Below, piece after piece: positions 1 through 6,639 of a stretch of 8,606 nt of DNA. The notes beneath the pieces were generated by a model. The model did no database searches and was not told the origin of the DNA. It saw nothing but the letters and a program-made list of their open reading frames with translations. A program made the position numbers and the translations under genes. The stretch is taken from assembly GCA_030611395.1 (NCBI GenBank), contig JAUWPX010000042.1:1-8606 (forward strand), in the 5' to 3' direction. This stretch comes from Bacteroidota bacterium (GTDB taxonomy: Bacteria > Bacteroidota > Bacteroidia > Bacteroidales > VadinHA17). Numbering within the stretch: position 1 is the stretch's first letter; each line of letters opens with the position of its first letter.

Positions 1-2
1 AA

Positions 3-1220
3 GAAGCAAAAAAGAGGGATCACCGGAAAATTGGCAAAGAACTCGAACTATTCATGTTTAGTCAAAGGGTTGGCCAGGGACTTCCATTATGGTTACCAAA
101 AGGCGCAAAATTGAGAGAACGATTAGAGAATTTCCTGAAAGCTTTACATCATAAGTACGGATATGAGCCGGTTATCACTCCTCACATCGGACAAAAAGAA
201 CTTTATGTCACATCAGGACATTATGATAAATATGGAAAAGATTCATTTCAACCCATTCTCACTCCGGACGGGAAAGAAGAATTTCTTCTTAAACCAATGA
301 ACTGTCCGCATCATTGCGAAATTTACAGGTTTAAGCCACATACATATAAAGAGCTGCCAATCCGGTATGCTGAGTTTGGAACCGTTTACCGGTATGAGCA
401 GAGTGGTGAATTGCATGGATTAACAAGAGTGCGGGGATTTACACAGGATGATGCCCATATTTTTTGCAGGCCCGACCAGTTAAAGGAAGAGTTTATTAAA
501 GTAATTGATATCGTCTTTAGTATTTTTAATGCTTTGGATTTTCACGATTTTACAACTCAGGTATCTTTACGTGATCCGGAAGATAAAGTGAAGTATATTG
601 GAAGTGACGAGAACTGGGAAAAATCTGAACAGGCAATTTTAGAAGCATGTGAGGAAAAAGGGCTTAAAATCAAAATAGTTAAAGGTGAAGCAGCTTTTTA
701 CGGTCCCAAACTTGATTTTATGGTTAATGATTCTATCGGAAGAGAATGGCAGCTTGGCACAATTCAGATTGATTATAACCTGCCCGAAAGATTTGAACTT
801 GAATATATTGGTGCTGATGATATAAGACACAGGCCCGTAATGATCCACAGGGCACCATTTGGGTCAATGGAGCGGTTTGTTGCCGTACTTATTGAACATA
901 CTGAAGGAAAATTTCCTCTTTGGTTAACACCTGATCAGGTCGTCATATTGCCAATCAGTGAAAAATTCAATGATTACGCTAAAAAAGTTTTTAATTTCCT
1001 AAATAATTACGATATTCGCACCCTGATTGACGATCGTAACGAAAAGATTGGCAGGAAAATAAGGGATAACGAACTTAAACGTATCCCTTATCTACTTATA
1101 GTGGGTGAAAAGGAGATGAATGAAGAATCGGTTGCAGTTAGAAAACAAGGCGAAGGAAACCAGGGAAACATGAAATTGGAAGAGTTTGCAGAGTTTATTA
1201 TTAAGAAAGCAAAAATTTAA
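3..1220 (+). CDS. thrS: Threonyl-tRNA synthetase, 5'-truncated by window edge
   Basis: Class II threonyl-tRNA synthetase, which charges tRNA-Thr in the cytoplasm. The frame is open from base 3, so the ATG at 54 is internal: the residues before it read EAKKRDHRKIGKELELF, the usual entry into the ThrRS catalytic core. 405 residues are visible; full-length enzymes are about 640, so roughly 240 residues (TGS and editing domains) lie upstream of the window. The zinc ligands of the family are recognisable: Cys in NCPHH (codon 303-305), His in DDAHIF (456-458) and His in MIHRAPFG (846-848). Class II motif 2 is at RYAEFGTVYRYEQSGELHG and motif 3 at the APFGSMERF stretch. The C-terminal 110 or so residues (TPDQVVILPIS onward) are the anticodon-binding domain. 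It is followed closely by infC, the classical thrS-infC-rpmI-rplT order. Identification is secure; only the 5' end is missing. Confidence 0.97.
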   Translation, partial: EAKKRDHRKIGKELELFMFSQRVGQGLPLWLPKGAKLRERLENFLKALHHKYGYEPVITPHIGQKELYVTSGHYDKYGKDSFQPILTPDGKEEFLLKPMNCPHHCEIYRFKPHTYKELPIRYAEFGTVYRYEQSGELHGLTRVRGFTQDDAHIFCRPDQLKEEFIKVIDIVFSIFNALDFHDFTTQVSLRDPEDKVKYIGSDENWEKSEQAILEACEEKGLKIKIVKGEAAFYGPKLDFMVNDSIGREWQLGTIQIDYNLPERFELEYIGADDIRHRPVMIHRAPFGSMERFVAVLIEHTEGKFPLWLTPDQVVILPISEKFNDYAKKVFNFLNNYDIRTLIDDRNEKIGRKIRDNELKRIPYLLIVGEKEMNEESVAVRKQGEGNQGNMKLEEFAEFIIKKAKI

Positions 1221-1236
1221 TAATTATTAATTAAAA

Positions 1237-1242
1237 AAGGAG
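1237..1242 (+). promoter_or_regulatory. Strong Shine-Dalgarno for the ATA start of infC
   Basis: AAGGAG sits 5 nt before the ATA at 1248. The other genes in this window have no comparable purine-rich site, as expected for Bacteroidota. Its presence here fixes the start of infC upstream of the first ATG (1335). Seen directly; the role is inferred. Confidence 0.75.
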
Positions 1243-1247
1243 AAGTT

Positions 1248-1814
1248 ATAGCCAGATCTAATTTTAAAAGAGGACCCAGAGGAAGGGTTCAATCTCAACA
1301 CCGGATAAATAAGGATATTAGAGCCAACGAAGTTATGCTTGTTGGTGATAATATTGAAGAAGGACAAAGTGTTTGTTCTATTGAAGAAGCTTTGAGAATC
1401 GCTGATGAAATGAATCTTGATCTTGTTGAAATTGCACCTCAGAATGATCCGCCGGTATGCAAAATCCTTGATTATCAAAAGTTTCTTTATCAATTGAAAA
1501 AGAAACAAAAGGCCATAAAAGCCAAAACAGTAAAAGTGGTTATTAAGGAATTGCGATTTGGACCAAATACGGATGATCATGATTACAATTTCAAACTCAA
1601 GCATGCTGAAAAGTTCCTCAATGATGGTGCAAAAGTCAAAGCTTTTGTTTTCTTCAAAGGTCGTTCTATACTTTTTAAAGAAAAAGGAGAGATCCTTCTT
1701 CTCAATCTGGCACAAGATCTCGAAGAACTTGGAACTGTTGAACAAATGCCAAGACTTGAAGGAAAGAGAATGACAATGTTCATTGCACCAAAAATTAAGG
1801 GAAAAAATAAATAA
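1248..1814 (+). CDS. infC: Translation initiation factor IF-3, non-canonical ATA start
   Basis: IF-3 binds the 30S subunit, prevents premature 50S joining and proofreads start-codon choice. The product is 188 residues from the ATA at 1248. The first in-frame ATG (1335) would remove the conserved N-terminal segment HRINKDIRANEVM, which is readable upstream, so that start is rejected. Between the in-frame stop at 1221-1223 and base 1335 there is no ATG, GTG or TTG. The frame from 1248 reads (start)-ARSNFKRGPRGRVQ, which resembles the basic N-terminus of Bacteroidota IF-3. The C-terminal domain carries the family signature around ELRFGPNTDDHDYNFK and ends at RMTMFIAPK. Rare start codons (AUU in E. 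coli) are known for infC and allow IF-3 to autoregulate its own translation; the AUA here would fit that logic. Family assignment is secure; the exact start is inferred. Confidence 0.92.
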   Translation: MARSNFKRGPRGRVQSQHRINKDIRANEVMLVGDNIEEGQSVCSIEEALRIADEMNLDLVEIAPQNDPPVCKILDYQKFLYQLKKKQKAIKAKTVKVVIKELRFGPNTDDHDYNFKLKHAEKFLNDGAKVKAFVFFKGRSILFKEKGEILLLNLAQDLEELGTVEQMPRLEGKRMTMFIAPKIKGKNK

Positions 1815-1845
1815 TATTAATCAATAACCAAAAAAGCATATAAAA

Positions 1846-2043
1846 ATGCCTAAGATGAAGACAAATCCGGGTGCAAAAAAAAGATTTGCATTAACCGGAT
1901 CGGGAAAAATAAAGAGGAAACATGCCTTTAAAAGTCATATACTAACCAAGAAACACAAAAAAAGAAAAAGGAATCTCGGTTATTTTGGCGAAGTTCATAG
2001 CTCAGACGAAAAAAATATCAAGTTATTGTTAGGGATGAAATAA
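1846..2043 (+). CDS. rpmI: 50S ribosomal protein L35 (bL35)
   Basis: A 65-residue, very basic protein of the large ribosomal subunit. The start MPKMKTNPGAKKRFALTGSG is typical of L35, as are the Lys/Arg-rich middle (KIKRKHAFKSHILTKKHKKRKRNL) and the short C-terminus. The length equals the usual 64-66 residues. It lies 31 nt after infC and 107 nt before rplT on the same strand, the conserved order of the IF3-L35-L20 operon. No Shine-Dalgarno sequence is visible; the upstream bases are A-rich. Identification is secure. Confidence 0.97.
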   Translation: MPKMKTNPGAKKRFALTGSGKIKRKHAFKSHILTKKHKKRKRNLGYFGEVHSSDEKNIKLLLGMK

Positions 2044-2094
2044 GGTTATATCTACCCGTTAAATTATTAAATTCTAATTATATTATTAACAGAG

Positions 2095-2137
2095 TGAATT
2101 AGCTAATAAGAGTCTGTAACAGATCGCTAACCATTCA
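2095..2137 (+). promoter_or_regulatory. Candidate structured leader just before rplT
   Basis: The 107-nt rpmI-rplT spacer can fold just upstream of the rplT start. TGAATTAGC (2095-2103) pairs with GCTAA (2126-2130) and, after a small bulge, TTCA (2134-2137). Inside it, GA-TCTG (2110-2111 and 2113-2116, G2112 bulged) pairs with CAGATC (2120-2125) around a TAA loop. The unpaired TAATAA (2104-2109) lies on one side only. The fold ends 13 nt before the ATG. L20 is known to repress its own operon through RNA structure in E. coli and Bacillus, so an autoregulatory site is plausible here, but I do not recognise the specific L20 operator. The pairing is seen; function is inference. Confidence 0.35.
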
Positions 2138-2150
2138 AAAAATTAACGCT

Positions 2151-2504
2151 ATGCCAAGAGCAACAAATAAAGTAGCTTCAAAAAGAAGAAGAAAAAAGGT
2201 AATGGAACAGACCAAAGGGCAATTTGGTCGAAGAAAAAATGTTTATACTGTTGCCAAAAATGCCCTTGAAAAAGGACTACAGTATTCATATTATGACAGG
2301 AAAAAGAAGAAAAGGAATTTTAGATCACTTTGGATTCAGCGGATTAATGCCGGCGTACGCCAATATGAGATGTCCTATTCCGAATTCATAGGAAAGATTA
2401 ATAAAAAAGGTATTTTACTTAGCCGTAAAGTACTTGCTGATCTGGCAATGAATCATCCTAAAGCTTTTGAAGCAGTTGTAAATAAAGTGAAAGATGTAAA
2501 ATAA
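2151..2504 (+). CDS. rplT: 50S ribosomal protein L20 (bL20)
   Basis: 117-residue L20, an early 23S rRNA-binding assembly protein of the large subunit that also acts as translational repressor of its operon in several bacteria. The N-terminus MPRATNKVASKRRRKKVMEQTKGQFGRRKN is the long basic RNA-binding extension. The globular part contains YYDRKKKKRNFRSLWIQRIN, then AGVRQYEMSYSEFIGKINK and LSRKVLADLAMNHPKAFEAVV, all typical of the family. The length is normal (about 115-120). It is the last gene of the cluster; a terminator follows 29 nt after the stop. No Shine-Dalgarno sequence is seen; the start is fixed by the conserved MPR. Confidence 0.97.
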   Translation: MPRATNKVASKRRRKKVMEQTKGQFGRRKNVYTVAKNALEKGLQYSYYDRKKKKRNFRSLWIQRINAGVRQYEMSYSEFIGKINKKGILLSRKVLADLAMNHPKAFEAVVNKVKDVK

Positions 2505-2533
2505 CCACATTTTTAACATATTTTTAATTTTAT

Positions 2534-2562
2534 GGGAAGTCTGTAAGACCTCCCTTTTTTTT
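2534..2562 (+). terminator. Intrinsic terminator after rplT
   Basis: GGGAAGTCT (2534-2542) pairs with AGACCTCCC (2546-2554) across a GTA loop, giving a 9-position stem with one internal A-C mismatch and a GC-rich base. Eight consecutive T residues (2555-2562) follow directly. This is a textbook rho-independent terminator for the thrS-infC-rpmI-rplT transcript. Confidence 0.9.
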
Positions 2563-2844
2563 ATCTTTATATAATATATTTAAGAACATAGCTTCGCAAA
2601 GTAAATAAGAAGGCTGAGGCTAAGGCTAAGGAAAGAAAGAGGTTTCAGAAGTTTAAGGCATAAATAATAAAAAGAGGCAAATTGAATTTAATAGTGCCTA
2701 TGTTAAAACTTTGGTTTAATATAAGGCTATAATGTAGAGTTAAATTTCTTCACCTTAGCCTTAGCCTTTTCTAGTAACAAAATGATATAACTCGATATAA
2801 ATCAATGAAAAAATAATTCCAATACAATAAAAAAACCAAAGATC
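2563..2844. other. Non-coding gap between rplT terminator and dapB
   Basis: The whole gene-free stretch from the rplT stop to the dapB start is 340 nt; after the terminator it is AT-rich and holds no convincing gene. Its notable content is the pair of hexamer-repeat arms in inverted orientation (2612-2631 and 2753-2766). Between them lies a small possible hairpin, AGGCA (2675-2679) with TGCCT (2695-2699). A promoter for dapB must lie here, since a terminator precedes it, but I found no clean TAnnTTTG element; a TATAAT at 2728-2733 lacks a well-spaced partner. Confidence 0.6.
2612..2766. repeat. Inverted pair of hexamer (GGCTAA) repeat arms
   Basis: Left arm: GGCTGA GGCTAA GGCTAA GG (2612-2631), three tandem hexamer units plus two bases. 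Right arm: CCTTAGCCTTAGCC (2753-2766), the exact reverse complement of 2618-2631. The 14-bp match is perfect and 121 nt of AT-rich DNA separates the arms. No target-site duplication is evident at the outer edges. It could be the ends of a small non-autonomous element, a long-range RNA stem in the dapB leader, or a family of intergenic repeats. The structure is seen; its nature is unknown. Confidence 0.6.
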
Positions 2845-3561
2845 ATGCATATAGGAATAATCGGTTATGGAAAAATGGGACGCGAAATGGAAAAATCGGC
2901 CCTTAAAATGGGACATTCAATAGAGTTTATTATTGATGAGAATAACACGGAAGATTTGAATACTAATAATCTGAAAAAGATCGATGTAGCTATCGAATTT
3001 ACCAGCCCTGTTGCTGCATTCGAAAATATCAGGAAGTGTCTGGAAGCAAAAACCCCCGTGGTATCGGGTACTACGGGTTGGTTGGTTAAGTATAATGAAG
3101 CTGTTGAACTTTGCAGGAAAATAAACGGATCATTTCTGTACGCTTCAAATTTTAGTATTGGTGCAAATATTTTATTTCATCTCAATGCCACGCTGGCAAA
3201 AATCATGAATAGTATTGAGCAATATGATGTTGAAATAAATGAGATCCACCATACCGCAAAAGTTGATTCACCCAGTGGCACAGCAATTACCCTGGCCAAT
3301 AGTATTATTAAAAACATGGAAAGAAAAAAGGAGTGGAAAAATGAACAAACTGTAAATAAACAAATACTCAGTATACTCTCTGAAAGAAAAGACCCGGTGC
3401 CGGGAACTCATATTATTAAGTATAATTCAAATGCCGATTGTATTGAACTGAAACATAAGGCAAAAAACCGGACAGGATTTGCTTTTGGAGCAATATTTGC
3501 AGCAGAGTTTATAAAAAATAAAAAAGGGGTTTATAGAATGGAAGATGTTCTGGGTATATAA
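2845..3561 (+). CDS. dapB: 4-hydroxy-tetrahydrodipicolinate reductase
   Basis: NAD(P)H-dependent reductase of the diaminopimelate/lysine pathway, cytoplasmic, supplying a peptidoglycan precursor. The 238-residue protein has the Rossmann glycine motif GYGKMG at residues 7-12 and the conserved VVSGTTGW at 72-79. The active-site segment EIHHTAKVDSPSGTA runs from residue 133, with the His pair 135-136 and Lys139 matching the catalytic His-His and Lys of the family. The usual ending GFAFGAIFAAEFI is near the C-terminus. It is shorter than the about 270 residues of E. coli DapB, as is common in Bacteroidota. An acidic pair after the second beta strand (Asp31, Glu32) would favour NADH, but that is inference. 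It stands alone after the rplT terminator and is followed 79 nt later by lepB, a pairing I recall from other Bacteroidota. Confidence 0.95.
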   Translation: MHIGIIGYGKMGREMEKSALKMGHSIEFIIDENNTEDLNTNNLKKIDVAIEFTSPVAAFENIRKCLEAKTPVVSGTTGWLVKYNEAVELCRKINGSFLYASNFSIGANILFHLNATLAKIMNSIEQYDVEINEIHHTAKVDSPSGTAITLANSIIKNMERKKEWKNEQTVNKQILSILSERKDPVPGTHIIKYNSNADCIELKHKAKNRTGFAFGAIFAAEFIKNKKGVYRMEDVLGI

Positions 3562-3593
3562 TCATCACCTCATCACTTCATTACTTCATTATG
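3562..3593. repeat. Degenerate 8-bp tandem repeat after dapB
   Basis: Four head-to-tail octamers start directly after the dapB stop codon: TCATCACC, TCATCACT, TCATTACT, TCATTATG (3562-3569, 3570-3577, 3578-3585, 3586-3593). Neighbouring units differ by one to two bases. No hairpin is formed, so it is not a terminator. Confidence 0.7.
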
Positions 3594-3612
3594 AATCTTT
3601 CATGTTAAATAT

Positions 3613-3620
3613 TACATTTG
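3613..3620 (+). promoter_or_regulatory. Candidate Bacteroidota -7 element for lepB
   Basis: TACATTTG matches the TAnnTTTG -7 consensus described for the Bacteroidetes primary sigma factor. It lies 20 nt before the lepB ATG, leaving room for a short leader. The matching -33 TTTG is not clear at the expected distance, so the call is tentative. If real, lepB is at least partly independent of dapB. Confidence 0.4.
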
Positions 3621-3640
3621 CCTGATAAAAACTAAAACAT

Positions 3641-5008
3641 ATGGATATTCTGACAAATAAATATTTCAAATTTGGTATTGCTGCAATTTTATACTTCCTT
3701 TTTGTAATTTGGATTGGAAATTATTGGCTGGTATTTGGTCTGGTTGTAGTATTCGATATTTATGTTACCAAAAAAGTAAACTGGGCTTTCTGGAAAAAAA
3801 GAAATGAAAAAAACAGTGCTTTTATCGAGTGGCTTGATGCTCTGATATTTGCAGTAATTGCTGTAACTTTAATTAACATCTTTTTCTTCCAAAATTTCAG
3901 GATACCTACCGGGTCAATGGAAAAATCACTTCTGATTGGCGATCATCTTTTTGTAAGCAAACTGAGTTATGGTCCCAGAATACCAAACACCCCCCTATCC
4001 TTCCCATTTACCCAGCATACTCTTCCAATAATAAAAACTAAATCATACCTTGAATGGATTCAATGGCCATATAAACGTCTTGCAGGTTTCCGTGAAGTAA
4101 AAAACAATGATATTGTTGTATTCAATTTTCCCGCGGGCGATACGGTTGTATTCGAAAACCAGGTACAAAGTTATTATTCCATTGTAAGGTCTCAGGCATC
4201 AAGCTTAAGGGGGCTTGATTCAACTATTGATGACGATTATTTCCGGAACCGTGCCAGGCAAATGATTCATGACAATAAAACTATTGTTTACCGGCCGGTT
4301 GACCGGAGAGATAATTATATTAAAAGATGTGTTGGAATCCCTGGAGATATTTTAGAGATCAAGAAAGGAATATTGCTTATAAACGGTGAAGAACAGGGGC
4401 CATTTGAACATCAGCAATTTAATTACATGGTGAATTCTTCTTCAAGAATAAATCCTAAAGCTTTTGACCGTCTTGATATTGCTATAGCCGACCGTCATAC
4501 ATTTTCTGCTAATTTTTATATTCTGCCTCTTTCAAAGGATAAAGCTAATCAACTGGAAAAGTTCAAGAACGTTGAATCTGTTCAAAAAATATTGAAGGAA
4601 CCAGGCGGATATGCCGAATATATATTCCCGCATGATCCAGTTTACCCATGGAATGAAGACAATTTCGGACCTCTTACCATACCTGCTAAAGGAGTCACAG
4701 TGCAGTTAACACCCGAAACACTCCCCCTGTACGAAAGAATTATTGATGCATTTGAAGATAATGATCTTGAAGTAACTAAAGATCAAATTCTTATTAACGG
4801 TATTCCTGCAAATGAATATACTTTTAAAATGGATTACTACTGGCTGATGGGTGACAATCGTCATAATTCTGCCGACTCCCGGTTCTGGGGATTTGTTCCT
4901 GAAGATCATATAGTTGGTAAACCGGTAATTATTTGGTTATCACTTGATAAAGACAAGAAGTTTCTTAGTAAAATAAGGTGGAATAGATTTTTTAAAACTA
5001 TCAGGTAA
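3641..5008 (+). CDS. lepB: Signal peptidase I, long Bacteroidota form
   Basis: Membrane-bound Ser/Lys protease that removes signal peptides from Sec (and Tat) exported proteins on the outer face of the inner membrane. 455 residues, against about 320 for E. coli LepB. Three hydrophobic segments near the N-terminus (about 8-25, 29-42, 64-84) anchor it. Box B is FRIPTGSMEKSL with nucleophile Ser92. The general-base box is NYIKRCVGIPGDIL with Lys228, and box E is MGDNRHNSADSRFWGFVP (403-420). The catalytic residues are far apart: 135 residues from Ser to Lys (about 55 in E. coli) and about 175 from Lys to box E, filled by insertions rich in charged residues. All catalytic boxes are present, so it should be active. 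It faces the polyferredoxin gene tail to tail with a 33-nt gap in which no terminator is apparent. Confidence 0.95.
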   Translation: MDILTNKYFKFGIAAILYFLFVIWIGNYWLVFGLVVVFDIYVTKKVNWAFWKKRNEKNSAFIEWLDALIFAVIAVTLINIFFFQNFRIPTGSMEKSLLIGDHLFVSKLSYGPRIPNTPLSFPFTQHTLPIIKTKSYLEWIQWPYKRLAGFREVKNNDIVVFNFPAGDTVVFENQVQSYYSIVRSQASSLRGLDSTIDDDYFRNRARQMIHDNKTIVYRPVDRRDNYIKRCVGIPGDILEIKKGILLINGEEQGPFEHQQFNYMVNSSSRINPKAFDRLDIAIADRHTFSANFYILPLSKDKANQLEKFKNVESVQKILKEPGGYAEYIFPHDPVYPWNEDNFGPLTIPAKGVTVQLTPETLPLYERIIDAFEDNDLEVTKDQILINGIPANEYTFKMDYYWLMGDNRHNSADSRFWGFVPEDHIVGKPVIIWLSLDKDKKFLSKIRWNRFFKTIR

Positions 5009-5041
5009 CTAATTAGGAACATTCGCCAATAAAATAAGAAT

Positions 5042-6634
5042 TCAGAACGGAAACTCCTCTTCGTCAACTGGTTTTTCAAGCTTTTCTTCTTCTGGTTCTT
5101 TTGCTATTTCATGTATTGAATTCCCGTTTATATAAATTGCCTTGTAGGGTGTTGTCGGGCATGCAAACTCGCATGCGCCGCAGCCAACACAAATATCATC
5201 TGTTACTTCAGGAATTAACAAATCACCCTCATATGGAACCATTTTCACTGCTTTGGTAGGACAATGTTCTGAGCATGCTCCGCAGTCAGTTTTTTCAGTA
5301 TGGACAATACAATTCTCCTTTACAAACTTTGCTATACCCATTTGAATCCGCACTTTTTCGGCTTCCGGAACAGGAAGTATAGCTCCTGTCGGACATACCT
5401 CGCTACACCTTGTACATTCAAAATTACAATATCCGGTATGGTAATCCATATAAGGCTGCATCATTCCGGTAAGTCCGTATTCTTTGAACGAAGGTTGTAA
5501 TACATCTGACGGACAAGCACTGACACATAAAGCACAGGCAGTACAATTATGAGTAAAATTCCTTATGCTTAATGATCCGGGAGGAGTCACGGGAAATTCT
5601 TTCTCTTCCGGTACGGTAGAATCTTTATATTCCTCCTGAACATCCTGTTTTATGCTACCAATAGCACTTCCTGCAAAAACTGATAATACCAGGGTTAAAA
5701 ATTTTCTTTTATTCTTATCGTAATCGTTTGGCTGATTGTTGACTTTTATCTTTGTATCATCAGTATTAAAATCTCCTGTTTTCTTAAAAGTGTATTTAAT
5801 AGCATCAGAAGGACAAACAGGCAAACAATTAAAACATTCCACACATCTGGAATAATCTATAATCTGCTCCTTAAAATCCAAACAGTCTGATTTACATACC
5901 TGTATACAACGACCACATAATGTGCAATTCTTCTTGTCAAACCGTATTTTGAATAACGAAAATCTTGAAAGCAGTCCAAGCAAAGTTCCTACGGGGCAAA
6001 TAGTATTACAAAATAATCTTCCGTCAGTGAATGACATCCATGTTACCAGAACAAGGAAAAGCAAAGGATATATCCACAATTCAAACCTTATACTTTGTAT
6101 CTCAACCGGAAAAATTGCATAAACATTGAAATTTCCAAGAATGTCTGCCACACCGTTGTTTAACAGTATTATAACCGGATTCACAAAATATGTTATTATC
6201 CGGCCAAAATTGCTGTAAGGATCCAGCAAAAGAATAAAATAGATGCTTCCTGCAGTGAAAAATATAACTGTTACAGCTAATAAAAAATACCTGAGTATGT
6301 TATGGGGTTTTTTATACCTGAATCGTTTCTTCTTTTTCTTTAACTTACGTGAAATAAAAGATACAATATCCATAAAAACACCAAGCGGGCAGATAGATGA
6401 GCAATACACTCTTCCAAAAATAAAAGTTAGAACCAATACAACTATAAATCCAACAACTGAAACAGATAGAAGATTTATGAATTTAAGCAATGAGGGAATA
6501 AATTGAAGATAAAGTGCTCCCCTGGCAAATTCTTCAGGTAAAATATTTCGGTAATCAATAAAAACCATGGTTATCAAAACAAGGAATACAATCGAAATGA
6601 TAACCCGTAATTTTTTTAGAGAAGTGTATTGCAT
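5042..6634 (-). CDS. Membrane polyferredoxin: NapH-like module fused to NapG-like ferredoxin
   Basis: A 530-residue membrane Fe-S protein, likely a quinol-linked electron conduit. The N-terminal half is NapH/NosR-like: hydrophobic segments at about 10-28, 50-74, 113-137 and 186-203, and two CxxxCP motifs (Cys78/82, Cys209/213) after the second and fourth. A lysine/arginine cluster (98-109) marks the cytoplasmic side. Two CX2CX2CX3CP-type sites follow (Cys237-247 and 264-274). Then comes KNKRKFLTLVLSVFAGSAIG (307-326), a Tat-signal-like hydrophobic segment. The C-terminal half carries four more Fe-S sites: Cys364-374, 403-414 (CX3CX2CX3C), 442/451/454/458 and 482-492. This is NapG-like content, and the tail is acidic. 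Topology predicts the last four clusters outside the cytoplasm. It starts 5 nt after the DUF362 stop, so the two genes form an operon. The family is secure; the fusion interpretation, topology and partner are inferred, and the substrate is unknown. Confidence 0.85.
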   Translation of the reverse strand: MQYTSLKKLRVIISIVFLVLITMVFIDYRNILPEEFARGALYLQFIPSLLKFINLLSVSVVGFIVVLVLTFIFGRVYCSSICPLGVFMDIVSFISRKLKKKKKRFRYKKPHNILRYFLLAVTVIFFTAGSIYFILLLDPYSNFGRIITYFVNPVIILLNNGVADILGNFNVYAIFPVEIQSIRFELWIYPLLFLVLVTWMSFTDGRLFCNTICPVGTLLGLLSRFSLFKIRFDKKNCTLCGRCIQVCKSDCLDFKEQIIDYSRCVECFNCLPVCPSDAIKYTFKKTGDFNTDDTKIKVNNQPNDYDKNKRKFLTLVLSVFAGSAIGSIKQDVQEEYKDSTVPEEKEFPVTPPGSLSIRNFTHNCTACALCVSACPSDVLQPSFKEYGLTGMMQPYMDYHTGYCNFECTRCSEVCPTGAILPVPEAEKVRIQMGIAKFVKENCIVHTEKTDCGACSEHCPTKAVKMVPYEGDLLIPEVTDDICVGCGACEFACPTTPYKAIYINGNSIHEIAKEPEEEKLEKPVDEEEFPF

Positions 6635-6639
6635 AAAAA

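Noticed and set aside
1227..1745. A 172-codon minus-strand open frame opposite infC.
   Set aside because: It lies antisense to a certain gene and its translation (Phe/Ile/Asn-rich) looks like the shadow of AT-rich coding DNA; no family is recognisable.
2592..2663. A 23-codon lysine-rich open stretch (ending KAEAKAKERKRFQKFKA then TAA) over the left hexamer arm.
   Set aside because: It has no start codon, begins right after an in-frame stop, and its composition is explained by the GGCTAA repeat; nothing supports translation.
3562..3593. The octamer array after dapB considered as a CRISPR-like array or terminator.
   Set aside because: The units are 8 bp with no spacers, and there is no self-complementary stem or T-run.
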